Positions 1 through 7,576 of a stretch of 12,572 bases of DNA are shown here, piece by piece. How positions within the stretch are numbered: position 1 is the first letter of the stretch; the number at the start of each line of letters is the position of its first letter. The DNA lies in contig CAIYWM010000094.1 in the NCBI GenBank assembly GCA_903929895.1, positions 1-12,572 on the forward strand, read 5' to 3'. The notes beneath the pieces are model-generated. The model saw only the letters and a list, made by a program, of their open reading frames with translations. It had not been told where the DNA came from and searched no databases. The position numbers were made by a program, and so were the translations under genes. This stretch comes from an uncultured Alphaproteobacteria bacterium. Its GTDB lineage: Bacteria > Pseudomonadota > Alphaproteobacteria > Reyranellales > Reyranellaceae.

Positions 1-353
1 CCGCCGGCGACCACCAGGTCTTCCATGCCCGACTTGATGCAAGCGGCGGCGAGGCTCACGGCGCTGATGCCCGAACCGCAGAACCGGTCGATCGTGATGC
101 CGCTCGCCTTGACGTCATAGCCGGCGTCGAGGGCGGACATGCGACCGAGATCGCCGCTCTGCTTCGAGACCTGGGCGGCGGTTCCCCAGATCACATCGCC
201 GACCTCCTTGGTGTCGATCTTGTTGCGCTCGGCGATCGCCTTGAGAACGGTCGCCCCGAGCTGTTGCGGATGAACCTCCCACAACGCGCCCTTGCCCGCC
301 TTGCCGACGCCGCGCGGCGTGCGGCAGGCATCGATGATCCATGCTTCGGTCAT
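1..353 (-). CDS. Thiolase family protein (acetyl-CoA acetyltransferase type), N-terminal part only
   Basis: This gene starts at the ATG whose complement is at 351-353 and runs off the left edge, so only the first 117 codons are visible. The start is supported by an AAAGGA-type ribosome binding site about 7 nt upstream. The N-terminus reads MTEAWIIDACRTPRG, typical of thiolases, and the nucleophile motif RFCGSG places the catalytic cysteine at residue 92, the usual spot in this family. The C-terminal His and second Cys lie outside the window. Thiolases of this class cleave 3-ketoacyl-CoA with CoA, or condense two acyl-CoA units, in the cytoplasm. It lies 25 bp downstream of the SDR gene on the same strand. 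The pair fits oxidation of a 3-hydroxyacyl-CoA followed by thiolysis. Thiolase identity is sure; chain length and direction of reaction are not visible. Confidence 0.93.
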   Translation of the reverse strand, partial: MTEAWIIDACRTPRGVGKAGKGALWEVHPQQLGATVLKAIAERNKIDTKEVGDVIWGTAAQVSKQSGDLGRMSALDAGYDVKASGITIDRFCGSGISAVSLAAACIKSGMEDLVVAG

Positions 354-378
354 TGCCTTGTCCTTTCCCGGTCCCGGT

Positions 379-1164
379 TCAGCGCGGCGCCATGCGGATG
401 GCGCCGTCAATGCGCACATCCTCGCCATTGAAGTAGCCGCAGGTGATCATCGTATGGGCGACCTGTGCATATTCCTCGGGGCGTCCCAGACGCTTGGGGA
501 ACGGAACCGAGGCGGCCAGCGCCGCCTTGACGTTGTCCGGCGCACGCGCGAGCAGCGGCGTGTCGAAGATGCCCGGCAGGATCGTGTTGCAGCGAATTCC
601 CTCGTTGGAGAGGTCGCGCGCCACGACGAGCGTGATGCCGACGACGCCGGCTTTCGAGGCGGTATAGGCGACCTGGCCGATCTGTCCGTCCTCGGCCGCG
701 ACCGATGCGGTGTTGAGGATCACGCCGCGATCCCCGTCGGGCTGCGGTGCAAGCGTCAGCATGCCCGCGGCCGACTTGGTGATGCAGCGGAATGTGCCGA
801 TCAGATTGACGTTGATGATGCGCTCGAAGTTCTCCAGCGGATATTCCTTGGGAGCACCGGTCGTCCGGTCGAGCGATGCGGTCTTCTGGGCACCGCCGCC
901 GACACCGGCGCAGTTCACCAGAATGCGCTCCTGCCCGTGGGCCGCCCGCGCCTTCGCGAACCCGGCCTCGACCTCTTCGGTCGACGTCACGTTGACCTTG
1001 CAGAAGACGCCGCCGATTTCCTTGGCCAGCGTCTCGCCCTGTTCAGCGTTGAGGTCGAAGATCGCGACCTTCACGCCGTGCGAGGCCAGCATGCGCGAGG
1101 TGGCGGCGCCGAGGCCGGACGCGCCGCCCGTAACGACCGCGGCCACTGTCTTGTCGAGTTGCAT
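379..1164 (-). CDS. SDR family dehydrogenase, 3-hydroxyacyl-CoA dehydrogenase type 2-like
   Basis: This is a 261-residue classical short-chain dehydrogenase/reductase. The Rossmann motif TGGASGLG is at residues 12-19, with Asp37 after beta-2 favouring NAD over NADP. NCAG is at 84-87, the structural Asn at 120, and the catalytic triad is Ser154, Tyr167 and Lys171 (YTASK). The long insertion between NCAG and Asn120, the SVAAEDGQ segment after the catalytic Ser, and the PGIFDTPLL segment resemble the HSD17B10 / 3-hydroxyacyl-CoA dehydrogenase type 2 group, which oxidises 3-hydroxyacyl-CoA to 3-ketoacyl-CoA. The next gene on the strand is a thiolase, the enzyme that would use that product. The chosen ATG is preceded by a GGGGGAA ribosome binding site. 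SDR membership is certain; substrate is inferred from resemblance and neighbour. No clear promoter was found upstream. Confidence 0.93.
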   Translation of the reverse strand: MQLDKTVAAVVTGGASGLGAATSRMLASHGVKVAIFDLNAEQGETLAKEIGGVFCKVNVTSTEEVEAGFAKARAAHGQERILVNCAGVGGGAQKTASLDRTTGAPKEYPLENFERIINVNLIGTFRCITKSAAGMLTLAPQPDGDRGVILNTASVAAEDGQIGQVAYTASKAGVVGITLVVARDLSNEGIRCNTILPGIFDTPLLARAPDNVKAALAASVPFPKRLGRPEEYAQVAHTMITCGYFNGEDVRIDGAIRMAPR

Positions 1165-1305
1165 GAGCGAAGATTCCCCCGAGCTATGATTTCCTGAGCG
1201 GTTCGCCAGGATTGTTAGAGCATCGCGACCGCGGTTGGCCAGAGGTGTGTATCCGCTCCTCGGAACGTGGAACCGCGATTCGAAAGCGACGACGGCCCGC
1301 CGACC

Positions 1306-1324
1306 GGCACCCGTGGTGGGTGCC
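1306..1324 (+). other. Small perfect hairpin in gene-free DNA
   Basis: GGCACCC and GGGTGCC form a perfect 7-bp stem with a 5-nt loop. It is followed only by TTTGCG, so it is a poor intrinsic terminator on the plus strand and has no T-run on the minus strand. It lies in otherwise featureless DNA upstream of the SDR gene (minus strand) and of the methyltransferase fragment (plus strand). Function unknown. Confidence 0.35.
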
Positions 1325-1369
1325 TTTGCGTTCGGGATGGGTCGCTCGTGTCTGGCCAGATCAATCCGG

Positions 1370-1530
1370 ATAGACCGGGCCGCCCAGCGGGCCGCCGACT
1401 ATGTCGAGAAGCATCTCGACGTGGCGCTGATGTTCTCGACGCGCGAGCTGCCGTGGGATTTCGCGATCTCGAAGGCGCCGCGTGGCGCGCGGCAACATCA
1501 AGGTCTACGGCTTCGACAGCTTCGAGGGGC
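1370..1530 (+). pseudogene. Fragment of a TylF-like SAM-dependent methyltransferase with internal deletion
   Basis: Two short stretches in adjacent plus-strand frames look like pieces of one protein. Positions 1376-1486 encode a segment containing ADYVEKHLDVALMFSTREL and WDFAISKAP. Positions 1491-1529, one frame over, encode NIKVYGFDSFEG. In TylF/macrocin O-methyltransferase-like proteins an N-terminal helix of the first kind is followed by the SAM-binding EFGV motif, and some 15-20 residues later by a (Y/F)GFDSFEG strand. Here the SAM motif is missing and the frame changes at about 1487, so the piece between appears deleted. No credible start or continuation exists. The right end runs into a palindromic repeat. 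The family call rests on memory of the GFDSFEG motif and was not searched. Confidence 0.45.
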
Positions 1531-1626
1531 CGCGCAGCGACCGTCTCGAAGCATGGGCACGAGCACCACGCCGGTTGCCCACCCTTCGAGACGTCGCGCT
1601 GCGCGCGGCTCCTCTGGGTGAGGTGG
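1531..1626. repeat. Palindromic intergenic repeat element (double hairpin)
   Basis: The left hairpin pairs 1542-1559 with 1576-1593: CGTCTCGAAG is matched perfectly, two mismatches follow, then TGGGCA is matched, with a 16-nt loop. The right part has a CGCGC/GCGCG core (1595-1599 with 1603-1607), and CACCC at 1580-1584 can pair with GGGTG at 1616-1620. The wording (CCTTCGAGACG, a GC-rich core, then CTCCTC and GGTGAGG) resembles a short palindromic element scattered between genes in Bradyrhizobium-like alphaproteobacteria. That resemblance is from memory. It lies against the methyltransferase fragment and ends just before the stop of the minus-strand fragment, so it may mark the site of rearrangement. 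There is no coding capacity. Confidence 0.65.
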
Positions 1627-1633
1627 ATCGGTC

Positions 1634-2107
1634 TCAGCGCATCTTCACGTAGATCGACTGGGCGAGCTTGTAGAGCCGGGAGTCCTGCGCGGGGAAGCGC
1701 ATGATGAAGTCGCGCGATTTGTCCTCGAGCGCGCTCACGATGCAGTCGAAGCCTGCCCGCCGGCGGTACTCGGCCAGATAGGCCCACAGCTCGGCATCGG
1801 TCTCGGCCAGCCCGTTGTCGCCGTACTTCGCCACGTCGTGGTTGAAGTCGTCCTCCTGCAGCGAACGCACGCCGCCATGCAGGGTGGTCTTCATGAATTT
1901 TGCCGATCAGAAGGTATCGAAGATGCGGTAGTCGATGCAGCTCATCAGGCTGCCGTGCGGCACGGCGAAGCTGATGCCGCGCTCCCGGGGTCCGCGCATC
2001 CTGATCGCATGATCCCGACCGCCAACGCGGAAACCGACGAACCCGAAATAGTCCTGCACCGGATCCTTGCGCGCGAAAGAGGCCTCGATGACCTTGAGGT
2101 CGGCGGG
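1634..2107 (-). pseudogene. 3' fragment of an unrecognised gene, interrupted by an in-frame TGA
   Basis: Read leftwards from about 2107, one frame gives protein-like sequence with strong codon bias: a piece containing DYFGFVGFRVGGRDHAIRM, then GISFAVPHGSLMSCIDYRI. It meets TGA at about 1911-1909 and continues in the same frame as KFMKTTLHGG to a stop at 1636-1634. The 86 residues after ATG 1894 (ending LAQSIYVKMR) could be translated alone, but no ribosome binding site is evident and the sequence before the TGA looks equally coding. Upstream a TAA in frame at about 2119 and the lack of a start show the 5' end is lost. Alternatively two compensating indels (one C lost before TTCTG, one A gained in AAAA) would restore LLIGKFMKTTLHGG. 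I do not recognise the family. The best reading is a decaying remnant. Confidence 0.6.
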
Positions 2108-2177
2108 GCAGACTGTTTACGTCGGCAGGCAGGTCCGGCACTCTCCTGCAGGCAATCACCAGCCAGGGAATCCTCGC

Positions 2178-2807
2178 TTGGGTCCGGTATTTCTCCACGA
2201 CTTCTTCTACGAGTTCGTCACCCTGTTCGTGATCCTCGATCCGTTCGCCACAGTGCCCCTCTTCCTCATGGTCACGGCCGGCCTCGACCGGCGGAAGTCG
2301 CTGCTGGTCGCGGCCTACGCTTTGGGCGTCGCGTTCCTGATCCTGCTGTTCTTCATCGTGCTGGGGCGCACGCTCCTGGCGGCGCTCCATATCCCCATGG
2401 CCTCGTTCCAGCTTGCGGGATCGCTCATCCTGCTGCTCTTCGGGCTCAAGATGGCACTCGGCAAGGTGTCCGAGGAGGCCATGGACGTCCCCGCCGATGC
2501 GACACCGCTCCAGCGGGCGGTCTTCCCTCTGGCCATTCCCGGCATCGCCGGCGCCGGCGCGATCCTCACCGTGGTGCTGCTCACCGACAACAACGTGCGC
2601 TCAATCGGCGAACAGGTGATCACGACGGCGATCCTGGCGCTCTGCCTCTGCCTGCTCTTCGCCGTCTACGCCCTCGCGGGCACCTTGTTCCGCCTGCTCG
2701 GAAAGGCGGGCATCGAGATCGTGACCCGCGTGTTCGGCCTCATCCTGTGCAGCATCGCCGTCACCGGCCTGGTCACCGCGACCAAGCTGAGCTTCGGCTT
2801 CGGCTGA
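2178..2807 (+). CDS. MarC family integral membrane protein
   Basis: This is a 209-residue, very hydrophobic protein with about six predicted membrane helices. It carries the internal-repeat signature of MarC/UPF0056 proteins: FVILDPFATVPLF near the N-terminus and FPLAIPGIAGAGAI halfway, each a helix-breaking proline/glycine segment. The family sits in the inner membrane; members were once linked to multiple antibiotic resistance and later called NAAT-type transporters, but no substrate is firmly established. I chose TTG 2178 as start because AGGGAA lies 7 nt upstream, the preceding in-frame sequence from ATG 2067 is not protein-like and overlaps the fragment on the other strand, and 209 residues is the usual size. 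The gene ends 4 bp from the stop of the convergent cyclase gene. Its upstream DNA is rearranged, so its promoter may have been replaced. Confidence 0.88.
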   Translation: MGPVFLHDFFYEFVTLFVILDPFATVPLFLMVTAGLDRRKSLLVAAYALGVAFLILLFFIVLGRTLLAALHIPMASFQLAGSLILLLFGLKMALGKVSEEAMDVPADATPLQRAVFPLAIPGIAGAGAILTVVLLTDNNVRSIGEQVITTAILALCLCLLFAVYALAGTLFRLLGKAGIEIVTRVFGLILCSIAVTGLVTATKLSFGFG

Positions 2808-2811
2808 AGCG

Positions 2812-4938
2812 TCAAAGCCTCAGCACCCAGGCCTCGACGTGGCCCTTGCCCTTGACCTCGATCTCGCCGCGCGATTCGAAGACGAACTGGTCCTTGAGCT
2901 TCTCGTAGACCGGCCGCGTGACCTGCACCGAATCCGGGATGCCGCCTGATTCCATGCGGCTCGCCAGGTTCACCGTGTCGCCCCACAGGTCGTAGATGTA
3001 CTTGCTCTTGCCGATGACGCCGGCCACGACCGGGCCGCTGTTGATTCCGACCCGCAGCTTCATCGATACGCCGTGCTCCATCGCGTGCTCGCGCGTGATG
3101 TGCACCATGCGGATGGCCATGCGCACCATCCGCTCGGCATGGTTGGGCACCGGCACCGGCAGGCCGCAGACGGCCATGTAGGCATCGCCCACCGTCTTGA
3201 TCTGCTCGATGCCCAGTTCGTTCGCCGCGACGTCGAAGCGCGAGAACAGACCGTTGAGCAGAGTGACCACCTCGGCCGGCGGCATCTCCGACGACAGGGC
3301 GGTGAATCCCACGAGGTCGGCGAAGGCCACCGTGACCTCGGCGAAGCCGTCGGCGATCCCCTTCTCTCCCCCGCGCAGGCGGTTGGCGATCGGCGCCGGC
3401 AACACGTTGAGCAGGAGTTCCTCGTTCTCGCGGTTCTTGGTCTCGATGACGACGTTCTTCTGGTTGATGTCGTCGATCATGCCGTTGAAGGCGAGACAGA
3501 GCTGGCCGATCTCGTCGCGCGTCCGCACCGGCACATGCGCGTCATCGTCGCCGGCCGCGAAACGGCGGACGCCGGCGGTGAGTTCACGCAACGGGCCGAG
3601 GAGCGAGCGCGAGAGCCAGGCCCCCGTCACCACCACCACGAGGAAGGCGATCGCTCCGACGATCAGCAGGTCGCGTTCGAGGCGGTACACCGGCTCGAAC
3701 GCTTCCGAACTGTCGATCTTGGCGACGAGGCCCCATTTGACGCCGGCAATCCGGACCGGCCCCCACGACGCGAGCGTGGAAACACCGCGATAGCCGAGAA
3801 CTTCACCGCTCCCGTCGACCCCACCGATCGCGGCACGCGTCGCTGCGGTATCCGCATGCTGGTGCAGGATGGGCGAGCCGTAGCGCTTGATGGCAGCGAT
3901 GTCCTCATCGGAGGCGCCTCCGGTCTTCAGATCCGAATAATAGGCGGCGGGATTTTCGAAGAAATTGCGACCGCTGGAGCGAACCAGGAAATCCGGGCCA
4001 ACCAGGTAGGCCTCTCCGGTGGCACCGAATCCCTCGGTGCGCCAGCGCCGGCCACCGGTGACGATTGCATCGATCTCGTCGACCGACAGTTCCGCGACCA
4101 GCACACCCGTCACGACACCCTGGTCGATGATCGGGGCGGCCATGAAGGCCTCGGGAACGCCGTCCGACGGCAGGTAGGGCGAGAAGTCCTCAAGGCACGT
4201 GGCCGACGGATCGGGCGCCGTTGCGCAGCGGGCGGCGGCCGCGGCAAGTCTGGACTGCCGATAGGGACCGGCGCGCAGCGACGTGGCGAAATCAGCGTCC
4301 TTGTCGACGGTGTAGATCAGCCGGCCGGTGCGAGGGTCGACGATCATGAAATCGTCGAAACCCACGGTGGCGGCCGCGGTCCGCATCAGCGGATGGTACA
4401 CCGCATGGACCTTGCTGTAGGCGCTACCGTCTCCGGCGTCGTCGAGGAGGTCCCGCCGCCCGTCGGGGTGCGGATTCCTGACGATGTAGCGGTCCTGCAG
4501 GAAATAGGCGGCCGGGCTGGTCGGCATGAATTCGGTGGCGGGAACATCCGTACCGAGCAGCTTGCGTACCATCGGCATGTAGTGGCCATCGTACCAGCCG
4601 TGGACGCTCTCCTTCACCTCGGGCGGCACGGGCTTGTTGTCGAGTTCGTCGACGGCCTCACGGAAGCCGCGCGTGGCATCGACGACCATCTTCGCGGCTG
4701 CAAGCAGGCGGATCTCGTTGCGCACGGTGCGGAAGTAGGACTCGACCTGATGGGCCTTGGTCTCGCGCGCGGCGGTGAGCTGGGCGAAGATCGCCCGCTC
4801 CAACGCCTCGCGCGCCCGGATATAGCCGAGGACGCCGGTGATCATGACTGCGACCGCGCCCAGCAGCAGCAGGATCGCGAACAGCTTGGCCGCCAGGCCC
4901 CAGCGGACGGGCCGCGGCTCGGCGGCGATCTCCGTCAT
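2812..4938 (-). CDS. Membrane receptor adenylate cyclase (extracytoplasmic sensor-HAMP-class III cyclase)
   Basis: This 708-residue protein should make cAMP from ATP in response to an extracellular ligand. A membrane helix lies at about 17-39, a large extracytoplasmic region at 40-423 (probably Cache-like; it includes Cys238 and Cys248), a second helix at about 424-444, HAMP at 445-498, a linker with LLLNVLPAPIANRL at 508-521 (the cyclase transducer element) and the class III catalytic domain at about 532-708. Catalytic residues are all present: metal-binding Asp541 (FADLVGFT) and Asp585 (KTVGDAY), adenine-selecting Lys581 and Asp650 (YDLWGDTVN), transition-state Asn657 and Arg661. The Lys/Asp pair argues for ATP rather than GTP. 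It starts 12 bp after the RraA-like gene and looks like the last gene of the liv operon. A GGGG-rich ribosome binding site precedes the ATG. The sensor-domain family is inferred. Confidence 0.93.
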   Translation of the reverse strand: MTEIAAEPRPVRWGLAAKLFAILLLLGAVAVMITGVLGYIRAREALERAIFAQLTAARETKAHQVESYFRTVRNEIRLLAAAKMVVDATRGFREAVDELDNKPVPPEVKESVHGWYDGHYMPMVRKLLGTDVPATEFMPTSPAAYFLQDRYIVRNPHPDGRRDLLDDAGDGSAYSKVHAVYHPLMRTAAATVGFDDFMIVDPRTGRLIYTVDKDADFATSLRAGPYRQSRLAAAAARCATAPDPSATCLEDFSPYLPSDGVPEAFMAAPIIDQGVVTGVLVAELSVDEIDAIVTGGRRWRTEGFGATGEAYLVGPDFLVRSSGRNFFENPAAYYSDLKTGGASDEDIAAIKRYGSPILHQHADTAATRAAIGGVDGSGEVLGYRGVSTLASWGPVRIAGVKWGLVAKIDSSEAFEPVYRLERDLLIVGAIAFLVVVVTGAWLSRSLLGPLRELTAGVRRFAAGDDDAHVPVRTRDEIGQLCLAFNGMIDDINQKNVVIETKNRENEELLLNVLPAPIANRLRGGEKGIADGFAEVTVAFADLVGFTALSSEMPPAEVVTLLNGLFSRFDVAANELGIEQIKTVGDAYMAVCGLPVPVPNHAERMVRMAIRMVHITREHAMEHGVSMKLRVGINSGPVVAGVIGKSKYIYDLWGDTVNLASRMESGGIPDSVQVTRPVYEKLKDQFVFESRGEIEVKGKGHVEAWVLRL

Positions 4939-4950
4939 CGGAGAGCGCCC

Positions 4951-5685
4951 CTACCCCTTCTTCGCCCCGTAGGTGCCGCCGGAATTGATCGCGCGGATCT
5001 CGGCCGCGGACTTGGCCTTGCGCATCTTCTCGAGCTTGTCGGCCTCGTCGGCCAGCATCGCCTGGGCGTTCGTCAGCACCGCGCGGGCGTGCTGGGCGGG
5101 GAACTTGACCGCGCCGTTCTCGTCCATGTGGATCAGCTCGCCGGGCGCCACGTCCATGCCGCCGATCGACACGGGCGCATTGACCGACTGCACCGCCATC
5201 TCGCCATGGCCGGCCGTGACGCCGCCCAGCAGCATCTGGAACTTCATGCGGCGGATCGCGTCGACGTCGCGCGACGGGCCGTTGGAGATCAGGCCGACGC
5301 AGCCGACTGCCTGCATCGAGGTCGTCATCATCTCGCCGGCGAGGCCCGCCTTGTTCATGAGCTCGGGCGGCCACTTCTGCTGGATGACCAGGATGGTCGG
5401 CTTCTTCATGGCGTCGAGCGCGTCGACCACGTCCATGAAGGTCAGCCGGCCGGCGAAGTTGGGATCGGGCAGGCCGTACACGCAGGTCACCGCATAGCCG
5501 ATGATGGCGCCCATCTCGGGGTACATGCAGCGGATCGACGTGTCGGTGTACCAGTTCTCGGTCCAGGGATTGTAGAGGCCGAGGCACAGGGGATTCTTCG
5601 GATAGGTCGCGACCACGTTGGTGATGGTCGGCGTGTCGATCTTGCGCAGCTCGGCGAACAGCTGGTCTTCGGAAAGCTCGGTCAT
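4951..5685 (-). CDS. RraA family protein / HMG-CHA aldolase-like
   Basis: This is a 244-residue protein of the RraA/MenG-like fold. The family includes E. coli RraA, which inhibits RNase E, and metal-dependent aldolases splitting 4-hydroxy-4-methyl-2-oxoglutarate or 4-carboxy-4-hydroxy-2-oxoadipate in aromatic ring catabolism. The phosphate/carboxylate-binding Arg-Asp pair is visible at 139-140 in NGPSRDVDAI, with Gly117 of GEMM upstream. Spacing is one residue longer than the classical G-x20-R-D aldolase signature, and the acidic residue follows at +2, not +3, so aldolase activity is possible but not shown. The N-terminal segment (TITNVVATYPKN) matches the family's DAL/N-type start. I chose ATG 5685 because GGGGGA lies upstream and earlier in-frame sequence is not protein-like. 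It sits 76 bp after livM and 12 bp before the cyclase, which suggests metabolism of the imported compound. Confidence 0.82.
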   Translation of the reverse strand: MTELSEDQLFAELRKIDTPTITNVVATYPKNPLCLGLYNPWTENWYTDTSIRCMYPEMGAIIGYAVTCVYGLPDPNFAGRLTFMDVVDALDAMKKPTILVIQQKWPPELMNKAGLAGEMMTTSMQAVGCVGLISNGPSRDVDAIRRMKFQMLLGGVTAGHGEMAVQSVNAPVSIGGMDVAPGELIHMDENGAVKFPAQHARAVLTNAQAMLADEADKLEKMRKAKSAAEIRAINSGGTYGAKKG

Positions 5686-5761
5686 GTCGATGGTTTCCCC
5701 CTGGGTACGAGCCCGTTCTTCGCGCGAATGCGAGCAACGGGCAAGGCCCCGCCCCCGCCGC

Positions 5762-6691
5762 TCAGCGTGCCTGTCTCCGCTTCCACCACTCCGCAAGCTC
5801 GCCGACGACGCCCTTGCGGAAGGCAAGGACGATGACGACGAAGATGGCGCCCTGGATCACAAGGACGAACTCGCCGGTCGCGGCGAGGTAGTTCTGCATC
5901 GTGATGATGATGAAGGCGCCGACCACCGGCCCGACGATCGTGCCCAGGCCACCGACGAGGGCCATCAGCACGACCTCGCCCGACATGGCCGCGCTCACGT
6001 CCGTCAGGGTGGCGAACTGGAGCACCATGGCCTTGGTCGAGCCGGCGAGACCCGCCAGCGCCGCCGACAGCACGAAGGCCAGGAGCTTGTAGCGGTCGGC
6101 CTCGTAGCCCAGCGACTGGGCGCGCTGTTCGTTGTCGCGAATGGCCTTCAGCACCTGGCCGAACGGCGAATGGATGATGCGGTAGATGGCACAGTAGCCG
6201 AAGACGAAGATCGCCAGCACGACGTAGTAGAGGACGCGGTCGTCCTTGGTCGGGATGAGCCCGCCCAGCAGCGCCTTGCGCGGAATACCCTGCAGCCCGT
6301 CCTCGCCGTGCGTGAACGGCGCCTGGACGCAGAAGAAGTAGATCATCTGCGCGAAGGCCAGCGTGATCATGGCGAAGTAGATGCCCTGGCGCCGGATCGC
6401 CAGCGCGCCGGTGACGAGGCCGACCAGGGCGGCGCCGCAGACGCCGGCCAGCAGGCCGAGCTCGGGCGGCATGTCCCAGGCCTTCACGACATGGCCGAAG
6501 AAGTAACCCGCCGTGCCGAAGAACATGGCATGGCCGAAGCTCATCAGTCCGACGTAGCCAAGCAGCAGGTTGAAGGCGCAGGCGAACAGCGCGAAGCACA
6601 GCGCCGTCATCAGGAATACCGGATAGGCGAACCAGGGCGCGGCCAGCGCCACGACGGCCAGGACGGCGATGAGGAGGCGTTGCGCGTTCAT
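5762..6691 (-). CDS. livM: HAAT-family ABC transporter permease LivM
   Basis: This 309-residue inner-membrane permease has about nine or ten hydrophobic helices. Family landmarks are LLLGYVGLMSFGHAMFFG at 42-59, the AIRDNEQRAQSLGY coupling loop at 183-196, which contacts the ATPases, and the GGLGTIVGPVVGA segment at 247-259 near the end. It would form the translocation channel with LivH for a branched-chain amino acid, amide or aromatic/dicarboxylic acid. The ATG overlaps the stop of livH (ATGA, 4 nt), which fixes the start and implies translational coupling. The open frame extends far upstream in livH DNA but that part is a shadow. A 76-bp gap separates it from the RraA-like gene, the largest gap in the run; no hairpin terminator was noticed there, so read-through is plausible. 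Confidence 0.95.
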   Translation of the reverse strand: MNAQRLLIAVLAVVALAAPWFAYPVFLMTALCFALFACAFNLLLGYVGLMSFGHAMFFGTAGYFFGHVVKAWDMPPELGLLAGVCGAALVGLVTGALAIRRQGIYFAMITLAFAQMIYFFCVQAPFTHGEDGLQGIPRKALLGGLIPTKDDRVLYYVVLAIFVFGYCAIYRIIHSPFGQVLKAIRDNEQRAQSLGYEADRYKLLAFVLSAALAGLAGSTKAMVLQFATLTDVSAAMSGEVVLMALVGGLGTIVGPVVGAFIIITMQNYLAATGEFVLVIQGAIFVVIVLAFRKGVVGELAEWWKRRQAR

Positions 6692-7569
6692 TTGGTCTGC
6701 CCGAACAGGCCGGCCGGCTTGATCAGCAGGACGAGCGCCATGACGACGAAGATCACCGTGTTGGAGGCCGGCGGATAGAAGACCTTGGTCAGGCCTTCGA
6801 CCAGGCCCAGACCGAAGCCGGTGACGATGGAGCCCATGATCGACCCCATGCCGCCGATCACCACGACCGCGAAGACGACCAGCACGAGGTTGACGCCCAT
6901 CAGCGCCGAGACCTTCTGGATCGGCGCGGCGAGGACACCGGCGAGGGCGGCGAGCGCCACGCCCAGCCCGTAGGTGAGCGTGATCAGCCGCGGCACGTTG
7001 ATGCCGAAGGCCCGGACCAGCGTCGGGTTCTCGGTCGCCGCCCGCAGGTAGGCGCCGAGCTTGGTGCGCTCGATGCCGTACCAGGTGGCGAGACAGATCA
7101 CGAGCGCCGCCACGACGACGAAGGCGCGATAGGTCGGCAGGAACATGAAGCCGAGATTGAAGCCGCCCGGGATCGGGTTGGGATAGGGCGCGCCGGAGGA
7201 GCCCCACTTCCACTGGAAGAGGCCTTCGATCACCAGCGCCAGGCCGAAGGTCAGCAGGAAGCCGTACAGATGGTCGAGATGATAGATGCGTTTCAACATC
7301 ACCTTCTCGAGCACGATGCCGAACAGCCCGACGATGATCGGGGCGATGACGAGCGCCGCCCAGAACGGCACGTCGAGGAGCCCGAGCAGCAGCCAGGCCG
7401 CAAAGGCGCCCATCATGTACTGGGCGCCGTGCGTGAAGTTGATGACGTTCAGCATGCCGAAGATCACGGCGAGGCCGAGGCTCAACATGGCATAGAAGGC
7501 GCCGTTGATCAGGCCGAGCAGGAGCTGGCCGAACAATGCCTGAGGAGGAATGCCTAGAAGTTCGAACAT
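6688..7569 (-). CDS. livH: HAAT-family ABC transporter permease LivH
   Basis: This 293-residue permease is mostly membrane helix. Typical LivH signatures are FYAMLSLGLAVIFGMLNVIN with FTHGAQYMMGA directly after (residues 25-54), the coupling-loop sequence RAATENPTLVRAFGI at 176-190, and GGMGSIMG at 239-246. It is expected to pair with LivM and to be driven by LivF and LivG in the cytoplasmic membrane. The ATG lies 7 bp beyond the livF stop with GAGG about 5 nt upstream inside the livF end, so the start is well placed. The stop overlaps the livM start. Its length is that of the family. Substrate specificity cannot be read from permeases of this group, which carry branched-chain amino acids, short amides, urea or aromatic acids. 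Confidence 0.95.
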   Translation of the reverse strand: MFELLGIPPQALFGQLLLGLINGAFYAMLSLGLAVIFGMLNVINFTHGAQYMMGAFAAWLLLGLLDVPFWAALVIAPIIVGLFGIVLEKVMLKRIYHLDHLYGFLLTFGLALVIEGLFQWKWGSSGAPYPNPIPGGFNLGFMFLPTYRAFVVVAALVICLATWYGIERTKLGAYLRAATENPTLVRAFGINVPRLITLTYGLGVALAALAGVLAAPIQKVSALMGVNLVLVVFAVVVIGGMGSIMGSIVTGFGLGLVEGLTKVFYPPASNTVIFVVMALVLLIKPAGLFGQTK

Positions 7570-7576
7570 GGCGGCC

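Noticed and set aside
1887..1901. TTCATGAATTTTG shared with 10391-10403 after livK
   Set aside because: Thirteen bases with no flanking similarity and no common context; probably chance.
1880..1911. Selenocysteine reading of the in-frame TGA
   Set aside because: No convincing bacterial SECIS-like hairpin follows the TGA, only a 4-bp CATG pairing, and the gene has lost its 5' end.
1215..2390. 391-residue minus-strand frame
   Set aside because: It crosses marC antisense, the gene fragment in a wrong frame and the repeat; no coherent protein features.
2797..2810. GCTTC/GAAGC hairpin between marC and the cyclase gene
   Set aside because: Only 5 bp, no T-run on either strand and it overlaps the marC stop; not a credible terminator.
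3073..5835. 920-residue open frame on the plus strand
   Set aside because: It lies antisense to the cyclase and RraA-like genes; its product is a low-complexity mix rich in Arg, His, Asp and Gly with no domain, as expected from high-GC codon bias.
6692..7213. Extended N-terminus of LivM upstream of ATG 6691
   Set aside because: It is out-of-frame livH DNA; the ATGA overlap and family length fix the start at 6691.
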